The position numbers and the translations under genes were made by a program. A stretch of 64,000 nucleotides of DNA from Flavobacteriales bacterium. GTDB lineage: Bacteria; Bacteroidota; Bacteroidia; Flavobacteriales; Flavobacteriaceae. The DNA is taken from the NCBI GenBank assembly GCA_026993355.1, contig JALWTX010000016.1, forward strand, positions 56,561 through 120,560. Reading direction: 5' to 3'. Position 1 is the first letter of the stretch, and the number at the start of each line of letters is the position of its first letter. Shown in pieces: positions 47,499-56,692 of the stretch. A model generated the notes under the pieces. That model saw only the letters and a program-made list of their open reading frames with translations, ran no database searches and was not told the DNA's origin.

Positions 47499-48407
47499 TT
47501 AAAAATAGCGCGGTGATAACATGACTTTGGGATTAAGACTCCAATCGTAATTTAGGAAAAACTCATACGATACCGGACTGTAGGCAGAAATATCCGATAT
47601 ATGGACATCATAAGCCATGCCCACGTGTAAGCTTTTGAACAGCCGGACATTGGCCATACCGCTAACAGCATCATTGGTGCGGTAAGATATACCCAATTCA
47701 AAAGTGTTTAAATAAAGCATATTCAAATTTATGTCTGTTTGAATGGGTTGATTAATAACATTAAATAGCAAAAAATGCGGTTTTAATTTAAAATCTTTAC
47801 TTAAATCAAAGACATAACCACCTGCTACAAATAAATTGGGTTTATCTAGTGTATTGTACCTGTTTTGACTCCCATGACCGCCTACAAAATTAGGAACCGA
47901 TACAGAGAGGTAATATTTGTCGGTGTAATAAAAAAGACCGGCACCTAAGTTCAAACAGGTTCCTTTTTCACCATTTAAGAAAAAAGGATCGTTAGGATCG
48001 CGTACATAAACATCATTGTTTACATTATAAGAGTGGATACCAGCTTTAAGGCCAAAAGCTAAATTGGCATTGCCCAGGTGTAAGGTATGCGAATAATCTG
48101 CTGTAATAACATTTTGTTTAATAGCCGTGTAATTGTCATTAATAAAGGATAGCCCCACGCCATTGTTTGGATTGAAAGCAGCATGTATATTGGCAGTTAA
48201 AGTTTTTGGGGCCCCATCGGCACCAGCCCATTGATTACGGTATAGGGTGCCAAATGAGATCACATCTGTTCCTTTAGACCCGGCATAGGCCGGATTCAAT
48301 ATATTCATATTGTACATATATTGGGTATAATGTGGCACTTGTTGTGCAAAACTGTTCCCTATCGATAGAAATAGCAAAGCAGTTAAAATGAGTAGTATTT
48401 TTTTCAT
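47499..48407 (-). CDS. PorP/SprF-family type IX secretion protein
   Basis: Outer-membrane protein of the PorP/SprF family, which serve as attachment or secretion partners of individual T9SS cargo proteins, especially type B. The signal peptide (ending NSFAQ) is followed by the family hallmark HYTQYMYNMNILNPAYAGS (about 25-43) and the YRNQWAG block. I chose the ATG at 48407 as the signal-peptide start; the upstream one at 48440 would run into the cargo gene. The gene is downstream of a cargo with a type B signal and 12 nt upstream of the PorE-like gene. Confidence 0.93.
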   Translation of the reverse strand: MKKILLILTALLFLSIGNSFAQQVPHYTQYMYNMNILNPAYAGSKGTDVISFGTLYRNQWAGADGAPKTLTANIHAAFNPNNGVGLSFINDNYTAIKQNVITADYSHTLHLGNANLAFGLKAGIHSYNVNNDVYVRDPNDPFFLNGEKGTCLNLGAGLFYYTDKYYLSVSVPNFVGGHGSQNRYNTLDKPNLFVAGGYVFDLSKDFKLKPHFLLFNVINQPIQTDINLNMLYLNTFELGISYRTNDAVSGMANVRLFKSLHVGMAYDVHISDISAYSPVSYEFFLNYDWSLNPKVMLSPRYF

Positions 48408-48418
48408 AGTATATATTT

Positions 48419-49990
48419 TTATCTTGCTATTAATAACCAACCTGTTAATGTTCTATTATCTTTTAAATGAATGACATAAAAGTATCCGGCTGCCGGTAAG
48501 TCGGTGCCGTTTTTATTTTTTCCGGCAAACTGATCGACGTAGTCATCTTTTTCATAAACTTTAACACCTCTACGATCAAAAATTTCCACTTTTTGAATGC
48601 CAACTTGGTCAGCCAAAAAATCTAAGACCCAACGATCATTTTTACCATCGCCATTGGGAGAAATACCTTCCGGAATTTTGCATTGACCGGGGTAATTTTG
48701 AACATCTACCACAAAATCATGAACACATTCCATTGCATTGACTTCTAACGTATATTGGCCGGGTTGGTTTACCTCGAGTTGCGGGTCATGACTAATTACT
48801 TGACCATTACTGTCTGTCCAAGTATAGGCAATAAGCCGGTAGTCATTTTCATTGGCAGGACGGCCATTTAAGGTGATCGATTGATTTTCACAAAGAAAAG
48901 CTTGTGTTGGTAAATCTAATTGTAAATCGGGCAGTTTAAAAATGGTCACATTATCGGTTTCCTGATAGTTGTTTCCTTGACAATCTTGAAGTGTCGCTTT
49001 TAAGGTGTAAGTTGCAGAACTGTTATCAGCCGGCAAATCAACATCTATATCTGGCGTTGTTCCTACCAGTTGATTATTACTGTCATACCATTCTACGCCG
49101 ATAAGACCATCGGGGGTAAACTTGTAGGCTTCCGGATTGGCAGGAGTAACCTCCCATACACCGGTGTTTCTATATGGTAATGATGGGCTGGTGCCATCGC
49201 CGGGATAAAAACCACAAGTGTCCGGTGCTAAAGCATCGTTTTGAATACCTAATACGGCAGAACCCGGCACATCACCAAAGAAAGTAGGTGGCCAATCATT
49301 ACATATGGGTTTTTCTTTAATATGGACTTCTATACTGTAGTCTGCTTCATTTAATACAATTTCTTGGCTGGTTAATAAGTTTGTACAACTATATTGCGGA
49401 ATTTCCTGATAAATAACGATGACTTTACGATTAGGGGCAGTACCTGTTATTTTATACTTAAATGCCAAATTTTGACTGGGTTCACTGATATCAATATCGT
49501 GATAAGCACCCATAATTGAGGCATAAGAAATTTGATTGGCATCATCCCAATAGGGTAATTCTTGGTTGGGAATTTCCTGATAGGGCTGAATTTCCCATTC
49601 ATCCCGGCTATCGGCCACTTCAGCTTTAAAAACCAAGTCTCCGTTAGAACCGACAACTAATTTGGTATATTTTTTGCCAAAAAAGTAAAAATCAAAGGGC
49701 AGATCAATAGCATCACTGTAGTGATCGTCTTCTCGCATGGGTTCTGGTTGACCGTTACCGGAATACATTATATCGTGCGCCGTAGAAAAATCGTTGTCCC
49801 ATTCAAAAGGGATGGCACTGACAGCATAATGCTGCGTGTATGCTGCGCCCAATTTTGCTTGTAAATGGGCTTGTGTTTCATTTAAACAAAGATATTGATT
49901 AGGCCCTGCATCAATATGTTGGCCGAAGGAATTGACCGACCAAAGTAGAAATATTAAGAGGACATTAACAAAGTAATTATTTCTTTTCAT
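48419..49990 (-). CDS. Secreted protein with T9SS type B (CHU_C) sorting domain
   Basis: A 523-residue exported surface protein. Signal peptide ends SFGQ. The body holds immunoglobulin-like or PKD-type segments with DAGPNQYLCL near the N-terminus, Asp/Asn-rich loops and paired cysteines. The last 90 residues are the type B C-terminal sorting domain: IPEGISPNGDGKNDRW, then VEIFDRRGVKVYE and GTDLPAAGYFYVI. It should be exported by the T9SS and held by the PorP/SprF partner encoded just downstream. No enzyme or repeat adhesin motif was seen. Confidence 0.88.
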   Translation of the reverse strand: MKRNNYFVNVLLIFLLWSVNSFGQHIDAGPNQYLCLNETQAHLQAKLGAAYTQHYAVSAIPFEWDNDFSTAHDIMYSGNGQPEPMREDDHYSDAIDLPFDFYFFGKKYTKLVVGSNGDLVFKAEVADSRDEWEIQPYQEIPNQELPYWDDANQISYASIMGAYHDIDISEPSQNLAFKYKITGTAPNRKVIVIYQEIPQYSCTNLLTSQEIVLNEADYSIEVHIKEKPICNDWPPTFFGDVPGSAVLGIQNDALAPDTCGFYPGDGTSPSLPYRNTGVWEVTPANPEAYKFTPDGLIGVEWYDSNNQLVGTTPDIDVDLPADNSSATYTLKATLQDCQGNNYQETDNVTIFKLPDLQLDLPTQAFLCENQSITLNGRPANENDYRLIAYTWTDSNGQVISHDPQLEVNQPGQYTLEVNAMECVHDFVVDVQNYPGQCKIPEGISPNGDGKNDRWVLDFLADQVGIQKVEIFDRRGVKVYEKDDYVDQFAGKNKNGTDLPAAGYFYVIHLKDNRTLTGWLLIAR

Positions 49991-50015
49991 AATTTTGTTA
50001 TTTGATATTTGGCAC

Positions 50016-50023
50016 CAAAAATA
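50016..50023 (-). promoter_or_regulatory. Putative -7 element of the type B T9SS operon
   Basis: TATTTTTG on the minus strand, 25 nt upstream of the cargo start codon at 49990. It would drive the cargo, PorP/SprF and PorE-like genes as one unit. Confidence 0.45.
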
Positions 50024-50085
50024 AAAAAATAATATTTAATTTTCAGCATAAACTATAAAACATTTAATAAAATATTAAACATTTA

Positions 50086-51267
50086 ATGAAAAGCAATAAA
50101 ATATTTAATAAAATTGAAAATAATTACGAAAAAATAGTTTTGATCGGGATTATAAATCAGCAACAGTCAGCTGAGAAAGTAGAGGAGTATCTGAAAGAAT
50201 TGGCCTTTTTGGCAGAAACAGCCGGTGGTAAAGTAGTCAAAAAATTCGTTCAAAAGTTGGATAAACCCAATCCTAAAACCTTTTTAGGAAGTGGAAAATT
50301 AGATGAAATCAAAGCTTATATCGATGAAAATGAAGTGGATATCCTGATTTTTGATGACGAATTATCGCCGGCACAGCAAAAGAATTTAGAAAAACTTTTG
50401 CCGGTTAAAATAATGGACAGGACCCGTTTAATCTTGGATATTTTTGCCCAACGGGCACAAACGTCGTATGCACGTACACAGGTTGAGTTGGCACAATACG
50501 AGTATTTGCTGCCACGACTGACCGGTATGTGGACACACTTGGAACGGCAACGTGGAGGAATCGGTATGCGCGGCCCGGGGGAAACAGAAATAGAGACTGA
50601 CCGGCGTATTATCAGAGATAAGATAGCATTGCTAAAAAAGAAACTGGTGGCTATCGATAAACAAATGGCGACACAAAGAAGTAACCGGGGCAAAATGGTG
50701 CGGGCTGCTTTGGTAGGCTATACTAATGTAGGCAAAAGTACGCTGATGAATGTTTTGAGCAAATCGGATGTTTTTGCAGAAAATAAACTTTTTGCAACCT
50801 TGGATACAACAGTCAGAAAAATAGTCGTGCATAATATTCCTTTTTTGCTGACCGATACGGTTGGTTTTATCAGAAAGTTGCCGACTCAATTAATCGAATC
50901 CTTTAAATCTACGCTTAATGAAGTAACTGAGGCCGATTTACTCATTCATGTGGTCGATATTTCACATCCTAATTTTGAAGAGCATATGCAAACGGTGCAA
51001 CAAATTTTAGGTGAAATAAAGGCTGCGGATAAACCGGTGATGATTGTTTTTAATAAAATAGATTTGTTGCCAGAGAACGAACAAAACCGTTTAGAAAACT
51101 TAAAGAAAACCTGGTTGGCCAAAACCCAGTCTCCAATTGTATTTATTTCGGCTGCCAACAAAATAAACATTGATGATTTGAAGAATATGCTGTATAAAGA
51201 GGTGCGTAAGATACATATCAAGCGTTTTCCTTACAATGATTTTTTATATCCCGATTTAGATTTTTAA
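50086..51267 (+). CDS. hflX: Ribosome-associated GTPase HflX
   Basis: GTPase that splits stalled or heat-damaged 70S ribosomes. The N-terminal HflX domain includes FLGSGKLDEIK (about 66-76) and the RQRGGIGMRGPGETEIETDRR block (about 154-174). The G domain has G1 GYTNVGKST (211-219), G3 DTVGFI and G4 NKID. The 393-residue length is normal. It is divergent from the type B cargo gene. Confidence 0.96.
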   Translation: MKSNKIFNKIENNYEKIVLIGIINQQQSAEKVEEYLKELAFLAETAGGKVVKKFVQKLDKPNPKTFLGSGKLDEIKAYIDENEVDILIFDDELSPAQQKNLEKLLPVKIMDRTRLILDIFAQRAQTSYARTQVELAQYEYLLPRLTGMWTHLERQRGGIGMRGPGETEIETDRRIIRDKIALLKKKLVAIDKQMATQRSNRGKMVRAALVGYTNVGKSTLMNVLSKSDVFAENKLFATLDTTVRKIVVHNIPFLLTDTVGFIRKLPTQLIESFKSTLNEVTEADLLIHVVDISHPNFEEHMQTVQQILGEIKAADKPVMIVFNKIDLLPENEQNRLENLKKTWLAKTQSPIVFISAANKINIDDLKNMLYKEVRKIHIKRFPYNDFLYPDLDF

Positions 51268-51351
51268 AAAATATATGAAAATTAAATAAAATTTTATTCT
51301 TTATTACTCAGGAAGGTTTCCATTTTAATACTTTTAATGCCAAAAATAATG

Positions 51352-51359
51352 TACATTTG
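51352..51359 (+). promoter_or_regulatory. Putative -7 element of the wza-wzc unit
   Basis: TACATTTG matches TAnnTTTG, 23 nt before the ATG at 51383. No clear -33 TTG was seen. Confidence 0.5.
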
Positions 51360-51382
51360 TAAATAATGATTTTATTAAATTT

Positions 51383-52162
51383 ATGAAATTAAAATTTTTT
51401 ACCGGGCTTATTTTCTTGCTTTTTTTGCAATCATGTGTTCCCTACAAAGATATTGTGTATATGCAGGGTAATATAACCAATCAGACGCTTTCGTCCACGT
51501 CTTATAAAATACAGAAAGGTGATATTTTATATATTAATTTAAAATCGGCAGATGAAAGTATCAACCGATTGTTTGCCGTGCAAGAAGGCGCAAATTCGGC
51601 CAATTTAATGACTGCAGAAGCCTTATTTTTTAAAGGTTATACGGTTGATCCAAATGGGTTTGTTGACTTGCCGATCATACATAAAATAAAGCTTGAAGGC
51701 AAAACATTTAAGGAAGCAGAAAGTTTAATAAAACAAAAATTTTTGGCGACGCAATTTACCGGGTCGGCAGATTTATATATAAAAGTTAAATTGGCAGGTA
51801 TTCCTTATACTGTTGTAGGAGAAGTAGGCGCGCCTCAAACGGGTGTCTTGTATAAAGAAAATCCTACAATTTTTGACGTGTTGGCTAATGCCAAAGATAT
51901 TACTGCTGTAGGCAACCGCCGATCAGTAGTTTTGCTTCGAAAGGAATTAAATCGTCCGCATAAACACATTTTGGATTTAACCAAAGCGGATATTGTCTAT
52001 TCCCCTTATTTTCATATCAGACCCAACGATATCATCTATGTTAAGCCCTTAAAACAAAAAGTTTGGGGGACCGGGACTACTTTGCAGCAAACCATTTCTA
52101 CGACTATCACAGCTCTTTCTCTTATTACGACAATTATATTGTTGAGTAAATACGCTAATTAA
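51383..52162 (+). CDS. Polysaccharide export lipoprotein (Wza-like)
   Basis: Outer-membrane polysaccharide export family lipoprotein, 259 residues. Lipobox at C17 in FLQSC. The poly-export domain lies at about 40-120 (YKIQKGDILYINL) with a SLBB-type repeat near 140-200 (TVVGEVGAPQTG). A hydrophobic helix near the C-terminus (about 232-252) is typical of the short Bacteroidota form. It pairs with the Wzc-like kinase 11 nt downstream and exports a capsule or exopolysaccharide. Confidence 0.92.
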   Translation: MKLKFFTGLIFLLFLQSCVPYKDIVYMQGNITNQTLSSTSYKIQKGDILYINLKSADESINRLFAVQEGANSANLMTAEALFFKGYTVDPNGFVDLPIIHKIKLEGKTFKEAESLIKQKFLATQFTGSADLYIKVKLAGIPYTVVGEVGAPQTGVLYKENPTIFDVLANAKDITAVGNRRSVVLLRKELNRPHKHILDLTKADIVYSPYFHIRPNDIIYVKPLKQKVWGTGTTLQQTISTTITALSLITTIILLSKYAN

Positions 52163-52173
52163 TTCTAAGCATT

Positions 52174-54612
52174 ATGGAAAATCAGTTTTCATTTGAGGAT
52201 TCTGTCAATTTCGATTTTAAATTATTATGGTTCAAACTATTATCTCATTGGAAGTGGTTTGTGTTGACTTTAATTATCGGTCTTTTAACAGCATATTATG
52301 TCAACTTGCGCAAGGAAAATATTTATGAACTCGATAATTATATTACCATAAAAGATGAAAGTAATCCTTTTTTCACCTCTAATATGAGTTTGGTTTTTAA
52401 TTGGGGAGGGGTTAGTGATAAGGTCAACTTGGTGGTCACCACTTTACAGTCACGTAGTCACAATGAAAAAGTGGTCAAAAAATTAAAAAGCTATATACAA
52501 TATCGACAAAAAGGTCCTTATTTTAAACTTAATTTGTACCAAAAATCACCTTTTATTTTTGAACCTGATTCAACATCACTGCAAGTTATTGACCAACCTG
52601 TTCAAATACAAATAATTGATGATGGGCATTTTAAATTGATTTTCCATCCCAAGCATGATCGTGTTCAATTATACGATTATCTAAAACAAAAATCCGTAAT
52701 TAAAAAAACAAGTGATTTTGAAGGTATATTCTCATTTAACCAACCGGTAAAATTAGCTTTTTTAAATGGCGTTTTTAAGCGCCATAAAAATGTTAATTAT
52801 GAGGTTAATAAAACTTATTATTTAATTTTAAGGGATTTTAATAAAGTGGTAACCGATTACCGGAACCGGTTAAAAGTCAAAACAAAAAATAAGAATTCTT
52901 CGATATTGGTTCTTAAAATGCGCGGTAGTAACAAAGCAGAGTTGGCCGATTATTTGAATACGACCACGCAACTATTGCAAAAGCAAATTTTAGAGGACAA
53001 AAATAAATTTGCACTCAATACGATTAAATTTATTGACTCGACGCTACAGCATATTCAAACAGATCTTTCTTTGGCAGCGCAAGACTTAAAGAAATTTGTA
53101 AAAAATAAAACCGTATTAAATTTGGATGATCCGACAGCCCGTCTTTTTGAACAAGTAAGTGTATTGGATCAAAACAGAAGCCAAATTTCGCTTAAGAAAC
53201 TTTATTATCAACGCTTACAAAAGTATTTAAAGAATAAGACCAATTACGAAAACCTGCCGGCCCCGTCGGTCGTAGGGATTGATGATCCGACAATAGTTGA
53301 AAAAATAGCTAAAATTACGCAATTAGCCATTCAACGTAAAAATGCATTAGCGCATTTCCAACCAAATTCGCCGGTAATAAAAAAATTAAATCTGGAGATT
53401 GAATCCTTGCGTCAGTCTTTACTGCAAACGGTCCAATTTGCTTTACAAAGCTTAGATAACGAATTAAAAATTTTCAATGATAAAATAGCCCTTATCGAAA
53501 ATAAAATCAATAAACTTCCCGAAGAAAAACAAATACTATTGGGGTTAAAACGAAAATACGAATTAAAACAAGAAGTTTATAATACTTTACTACAAAAGAG
53601 AAACGAAGCCGGCATTGTTAAAGCTTCCAATGTTTCGGACCTTAAAATAATTGACAATGCGAAGGACATTGGCCAAGGCCCGGTTGCGCCAAACAGGCGT
53701 ATCAATTATTTAATAGCTTTAGTGGTTGCTTTTCTGCTCCCGGCATTGATCATTGCCACCCTGTTTTTCTTAGACAACAAAATACATGATATTTCTGATG
53801 TCGAAAATTTAACGGATTTGCCCATCATCGGACAAATATTTCATTTAGATAAGAAAGAATTTTTGCCTGTAATACAATACAAAGATGATATCGTTTCCGA
53901 ATCGTTCCGTACACTCCGCTCTGCGTTACGTTTTATGCTGCCGCCTAATAAAAAAAGTCATACACTTTTGATAACGTCCAGTATTTCCGGTGAAGGCAAA
54001 ACATTTATTTCCTCTAATTTAGCAATAGTTCAGGCCATTGCCAATAAAAAAACCGTGGTTTTAGAATTTGATTTACGCAAGCCAAAATTTAAGGAATATT
54101 TTAAAGAGGCAGAAAATAACCGTTTGGGCTTGTCAAATTTTTTAAGTGGGATGATAACCACAGTCGATGAAATTATTGTCCCTACCGATATTGACAATCT
54201 GGATTTGATTTTAGTAGGTCCAATTCCTCCAAATCCTTCCGAGTTAATCTTGTCCGACAACACGCAAAAACTTTTTGAGCAATTGTCCCAAAAGTATGAT
54301 TATATTATTATTGACACCCCACCTATGGGACTGGTATCTGATGCTTTAGAGTTACAAAAATTTGCTGATATGGTTATCTTTATTGTACGCGAAGATTATA
54401 CTTTAAAGTCATACATTAAAGACATAGATGAAAGAAAAAAAGCACTGAAAAACCTTGGCATTATTTACAATGACCTTAAAGTCAATGCCGTTAAGAAATA
54501 TGCTTACGGTAACAATTACGAATATGGTTATGGTCCTTATTTTGAAAAAAAACCGGGACTTTGGAAAAAAATAAAACAAAAATTAAAAGCCGTAAAAAGA
54601 AAGTTTAGTTAA
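52174..54612 (+). CDS. Wzc-like chain-length determinant tyrosine kinase
   Basis: Inner-membrane co-polymerase that controls chain length and export of polysaccharide. The first membrane helix (about 27-47) and second (about 512-535) flank a coiled-coil periplasmic domain of about 460 residues. The cytoplasmic BY-kinase domain follows: Walker A SSISGEGKT (about 601-609), a second Asp box EFDLRKP, and Walker B IIDTPPMG. The tail is Tyr-rich (YAYGNNYEYGYGPY), the autophosphorylation region. The stop overlaps the convergent gene's stop in TTAA. Confidence 0.95.
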   Translation: MENQFSFEDSVNFDFKLLWFKLLSHWKWFVLTLIIGLLTAYYVNLRKENIYELDNYITIKDESNPFFTSNMSLVFNWGGVSDKVNLVVTTLQSRSHNEKVVKKLKSYIQYRQKGPYFKLNLYQKSPFIFEPDSTSLQVIDQPVQIQIIDDGHFKLIFHPKHDRVQLYDYLKQKSVIKKTSDFEGIFSFNQPVKLAFLNGVFKRHKNVNYEVNKTYYLILRDFNKVVTDYRNRLKVKTKNKNSSILVLKMRGSNKAELADYLNTTTQLLQKQILEDKNKFALNTIKFIDSTLQHIQTDLSLAAQDLKKFVKNKTVLNLDDPTARLFEQVSVLDQNRSQISLKKLYYQRLQKYLKNKTNYENLPAPSVVGIDDPTIVEKIAKITQLAIQRKNALAHFQPNSPVIKKLNLEIESLRQSLLQTVQFALQSLDNELKIFNDKIALIENKINKLPEEKQILLGLKRKYELKQEVYNTLLQKRNEAGIVKASNVSDLKIIDNAKDIGQGPVAPNRRINYLIALVVAFLLPALIIATLFFLDNKIHDISDVENLTDLPIIGQIFHLDKKEFLPVIQYKDDIVSESFRTLRSALRFMLPPNKKSHTLLITSSISGEGKTFISSNLAIVQAIANKKTVVLEFDLRKPKFKEYFKEAENNRLGLSNFLSGMITTVDEIIVPTDIDNLDLILVGPIPPNPSELILSDNTQKLFEQLSQKYDYIIIDTPPMGLVSDALELQKFADMVIFIVREDYTLKSYIKDIDERKKALKNLGIIYNDLKVNAVKKYAYGNNYEYGYGPYFEKKPGLWKKIKQKLKAVKRKFS

Positions 54613-55541
54613 TTTAATGCTAACAAGACATATACAGGAAAATGGTCGCTATAACCACCTGTATAATGTCGCCCTTGATAAGTCCTGTAGGGTAAATTTT
54701 TTGTATTTGCCTTATTTTTTAAAAAATCAGGGGCAAATACTTCAAATTTCCTAAACTTTAAATGTGCACTATTAAACAAATTATGACTAAACATAATTTG
54801 ATCAAATAAATGCCAATGATGGCGATGATTTAAGCTTCCTATATGGTGTTTGTAAATATCTTGGGCAGGATTAAACAAATGTTTATATAAATTTTTTAAA
54901 AGCGGATCATCCGGATCTGTATTAAAGTCGCCCATAACAATTATAATGGATTCCGGCTCTTCATAGTATGTATAATCGATAATTTTTTCAAGTGTCATAA
55001 CCGCTTGATAACGCTTAATATTCGATTCGAACCCCCCTTCGCGTCTCGATGGCCAATGGTTGATGTACAAATGAATGATCTGACCGGCTAACTTTGCTTT
55101 TACATATAATATGTCTCTTGTTTTATAAGCTTCACCTTGGTTATTATATAAAACAACCGGATAAACTTTATGTTCCTTAATGTCCACCAAAGTTTTTTGG
55201 TAAAGCAAGGCCACATCCATCCCTCTTTTATCTGCCGATTCAAAATGGATATAGCCATAATGATATTTTCGCAAATACCTTTGTTTAACAATGGCTTGGA
55301 TGACCCTTTTGTTTTCGACCTCTGCAAGGCCAATTAAAGCAGGCGGAGTATGTGTTTCTTTAAAACCAATTTTACTAATGCTTTTGGCTATTTTCTTAGC
55401 TTTATTTTCAAAACGTTTGCGTACCCAATGCATTATCCCTTTTGGCGTAAAAGCATCATCATCGGTATTTGGATCATCAACTGTATCAAAAAAGTTTTCA
55501 AGATTATAAAATGCAATACTAACCAAATTAAGTTCGGGCAT
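54609..55541 (-). CDS. Endonuclease/exonuclease/phosphatase-family protein
   Basis: A 310-residue EEP-fold metal-dependent hydrolase. The motifs SIAFYNLENFFDTVDDPN (about 7-24, with the metal-binding Asn and acid), IGLAEVENK (about 67-75), NHWPSRREGG and MGDFNTDPDD (about 210-219), and the final SDHFPVYV (about 298-305) form the active site. There is no signal peptide. The substrate, nucleic acid or phosphoester, is unclear. Its stop codon shares bases with the wzc stop. Confidence 0.9.
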   Translation of the reverse strand: MPELNLVSIAFYNLENFFDTVDDPNTDDDAFTPKGIMHWVRKRFENKAKKIAKSISKIGFKETHTPPALIGLAEVENKRVIQAIVKQRYLRKYHYGYIHFESADKRGMDVALLYQKTLVDIKEHKVYPVVLYNNQGEAYKTRDILYVKAKLAGQIIHLYINHWPSRREGGFESNIKRYQAVMTLEKIIDYTYYEEPESIIIVMGDFNTDPDDPLLKNLYKHLFNPAQDIYKHHIGSLNHRHHWHLFDQIMFSHNLFNSAHLKFRKFEVFAPDFLKNKANTKNLPYRTYQGRHYTGGYSDHFPVYVLLALN

Positions 55542-55560
55542 GTTATATTAAATATTTTCC

Positions 55561-55568
55561 CAAATTTA
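55561..55568 (-). promoter_or_regulatory. Putative -7 element of the EEP-family gene
   Basis: TAAATTTG on the minus strand, 19 nt upstream of the start codon at 55541, in the 108-nt divergent gap with gmk. Confidence 0.45.
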
Positions 55569-55625
55569 AACATAAATAGCTTCTTGTTTGTTGTCCGTAC
55601 AATTTTATTTCCGCAAAAAATAATT

Positions 55626-55633
55626 TATCTTTG
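55626..55633 (+). promoter_or_regulatory. Putative -7 element of gmk
   Basis: TATCTTTG 16 nt before the chosen gmk ATG at 55650. It argues against the longer upstream frame, because transcription would begin after that frame's start. Confidence 0.55.
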
Positions 55634-55649
55634 GTTGAAATTTTATTAT

Positions 55650-56231
55650 ATGAAAAAAGGCAAACTTATTATATTTTCAGCGCCTTCAGGTAGTGGCAAA
55701 ACAACTTTGGTACATTATCTATTGAGCCGGCCTGAGCTTAATCTTGCTTTTTCCATTTCGGCAGCATCCAGACAAAGACGCCCAAATGAGATTGATGGGA
55801 AAGATTATTATTTTATCACACCGGAAGCCTTTAAAGAGAAAATTACGCGGGGGGAGTTTATAGAATGGGAGGAGGTTTATAAAGATAATTTTTATGGAAC
55901 CTTACGTACGGAAGTCGAACGTTTACTAAAAGCAGGTAAAAATGTCATTTTTGATATTGATGTAAAAGGTGGCTTAAATATAAAAAAACAATTCCCGGAC
56001 AATAGCCTCGCTATTTTTGTACAGCCGCCTTCCGTTAAAGAGTTGGAAAAGCGTTTGCGTACGCGCCAGACCGAAACGGAGGAAAAAATAAAAATGCGTT
56101 TGGAAAAAGCACATGAAGAAATGAAATATGCCAAGGATTTTGACGTTATCCTGGTAAATGATGATTTAGAAAAGGCAAAGGATGAAGCTTATAATATTGT
56201 TTCCAAATTTATCAACACCCCATCATCATGA
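55650..56231 (+). CDS. gmk: Guanylate kinase
   Basis: Phosphorylates GMP to GDP. The P-loop SGSGKTT is at residues 13-19 and the GMP-binding SRQRRPNEIDGKDYYF region at about 39-54. I chose the ATG at 55650, giving 193 residues and the standard N-terminus MKKGKLIIFSAPSGSGK; a frame open from 55350 is only shadow of the opposite-strand gene. The stop overlaps the next start by 4 nt. Confidence 0.96.
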   Translation: MKKGKLIIFSAPSGSGKTTLVHYLLSRPELNLAFSISAASRQRRPNEIDGKDYYFITPEAFKEKITRGEFIEWEEVYKDNFYGTLRTEVERLLKAGKNVIFDIDVKGGLNIKKQFPDNSLAIFVQPPSVKELEKRLRTRQTETEEKIKMRLEKAHEEMKYAKDFDVILVNDDLEKAKDEAYNIVSKFINTPSS

Positions 56232-56644
56232 AAAAACTAATTATTCTTTTTTTAATCGTCTTACTATCTGCTTGCCATAAGAAAACAGCTTATCAGAACC
56301 CTTATTTAGAAAATGTTAAGTTTTCAATCCAAATTAATTTGGATTTGCCGGAATATTCCGCTTTAAAATTTGCCAACAATTCAGTCTTGGTTCGCAATGC
56401 CGGTATTAAAGGCGTTTTGGTTTTCAATTCGGGCAATGGCTTTTTGGCTTATGAAGCAAGTGATCCGAATCATTACCCATCCAGTTGCTCTACCATGCAG
56501 CCTAATCAGTTTACCTGCAGTTGTTCTTGTGAGGACAATACTTACAGTTTATACACCGGTCAATTGACCAAAGGAACCGGACAATATAGTTTAAAGCCAT
56601 ACCATATAGCACAGAATAATCAAACTTTATCTATTTCTAATTAA
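56228..56644 (+). CDS. Rieske-like lipoprotein with altered cluster ligands
   Basis: A 138-residue lipoprotein (lipobox SAC, C16). The middle resembles the Rieske fold: a beta-rich core with LPEYSALKFANNSVLVRN, then the loop SDPNHYPSSC where a Rieske protein has CxH, and CSCSCEDNTYSLYTGQ where it has CxxH, followed by the terminal strands ending in SLKPYHIAQNNQTLSISN. H82, C87, C97, C99 and C101 are visible, but the two CxH-type pairs are not canonical, so 2Fe-2S binding is doubtful. The family assignment is from memory of a similar gene following gmk in Flavobacteriia. Confidence 0.6.
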   Translation: MKKLIILFLIVLLSACHKKTAYQNPYLENVKFSIQINLDLPEYSALKFANNSVLVRNAGIKGVLVFNSGNGFLAYEASDPNHYPSSCSTMQPNQFTCSCSCEDNTYSLYTGQLTKGTGQYSLKPYHIAQNNQTLSISN

Positions 56645-56671
56645 AAAAACCATCCGGAATGGATGGTTTTT
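56643..56671 (+). terminator. Bidirectional terminator between the Rieske-like gene and rpmA
   Basis: AAAAACCATCC (56645-56655) and GGATGGTTTTT (56661-56671) form a perfect 11-bp stem around a 5-nt loop, with A- and T-runs suited to both strands. Confidence 0.85.
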
Positions 56672-56692
56672 AGTTTTAAAATTTTATTTGTC

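Noticed and set aside
50058..50090. Repeated ACATTTAAT near the hflX start
   Set aside because: Two short A/T-rich copies; expected by chance in this sequence.
55350..55649. 100-codon upstream extension of gmk
   Set aside because: It is antisense to the EEP-family gene and contains the gmk -7 element; the conserved N-terminus starts at 55650.
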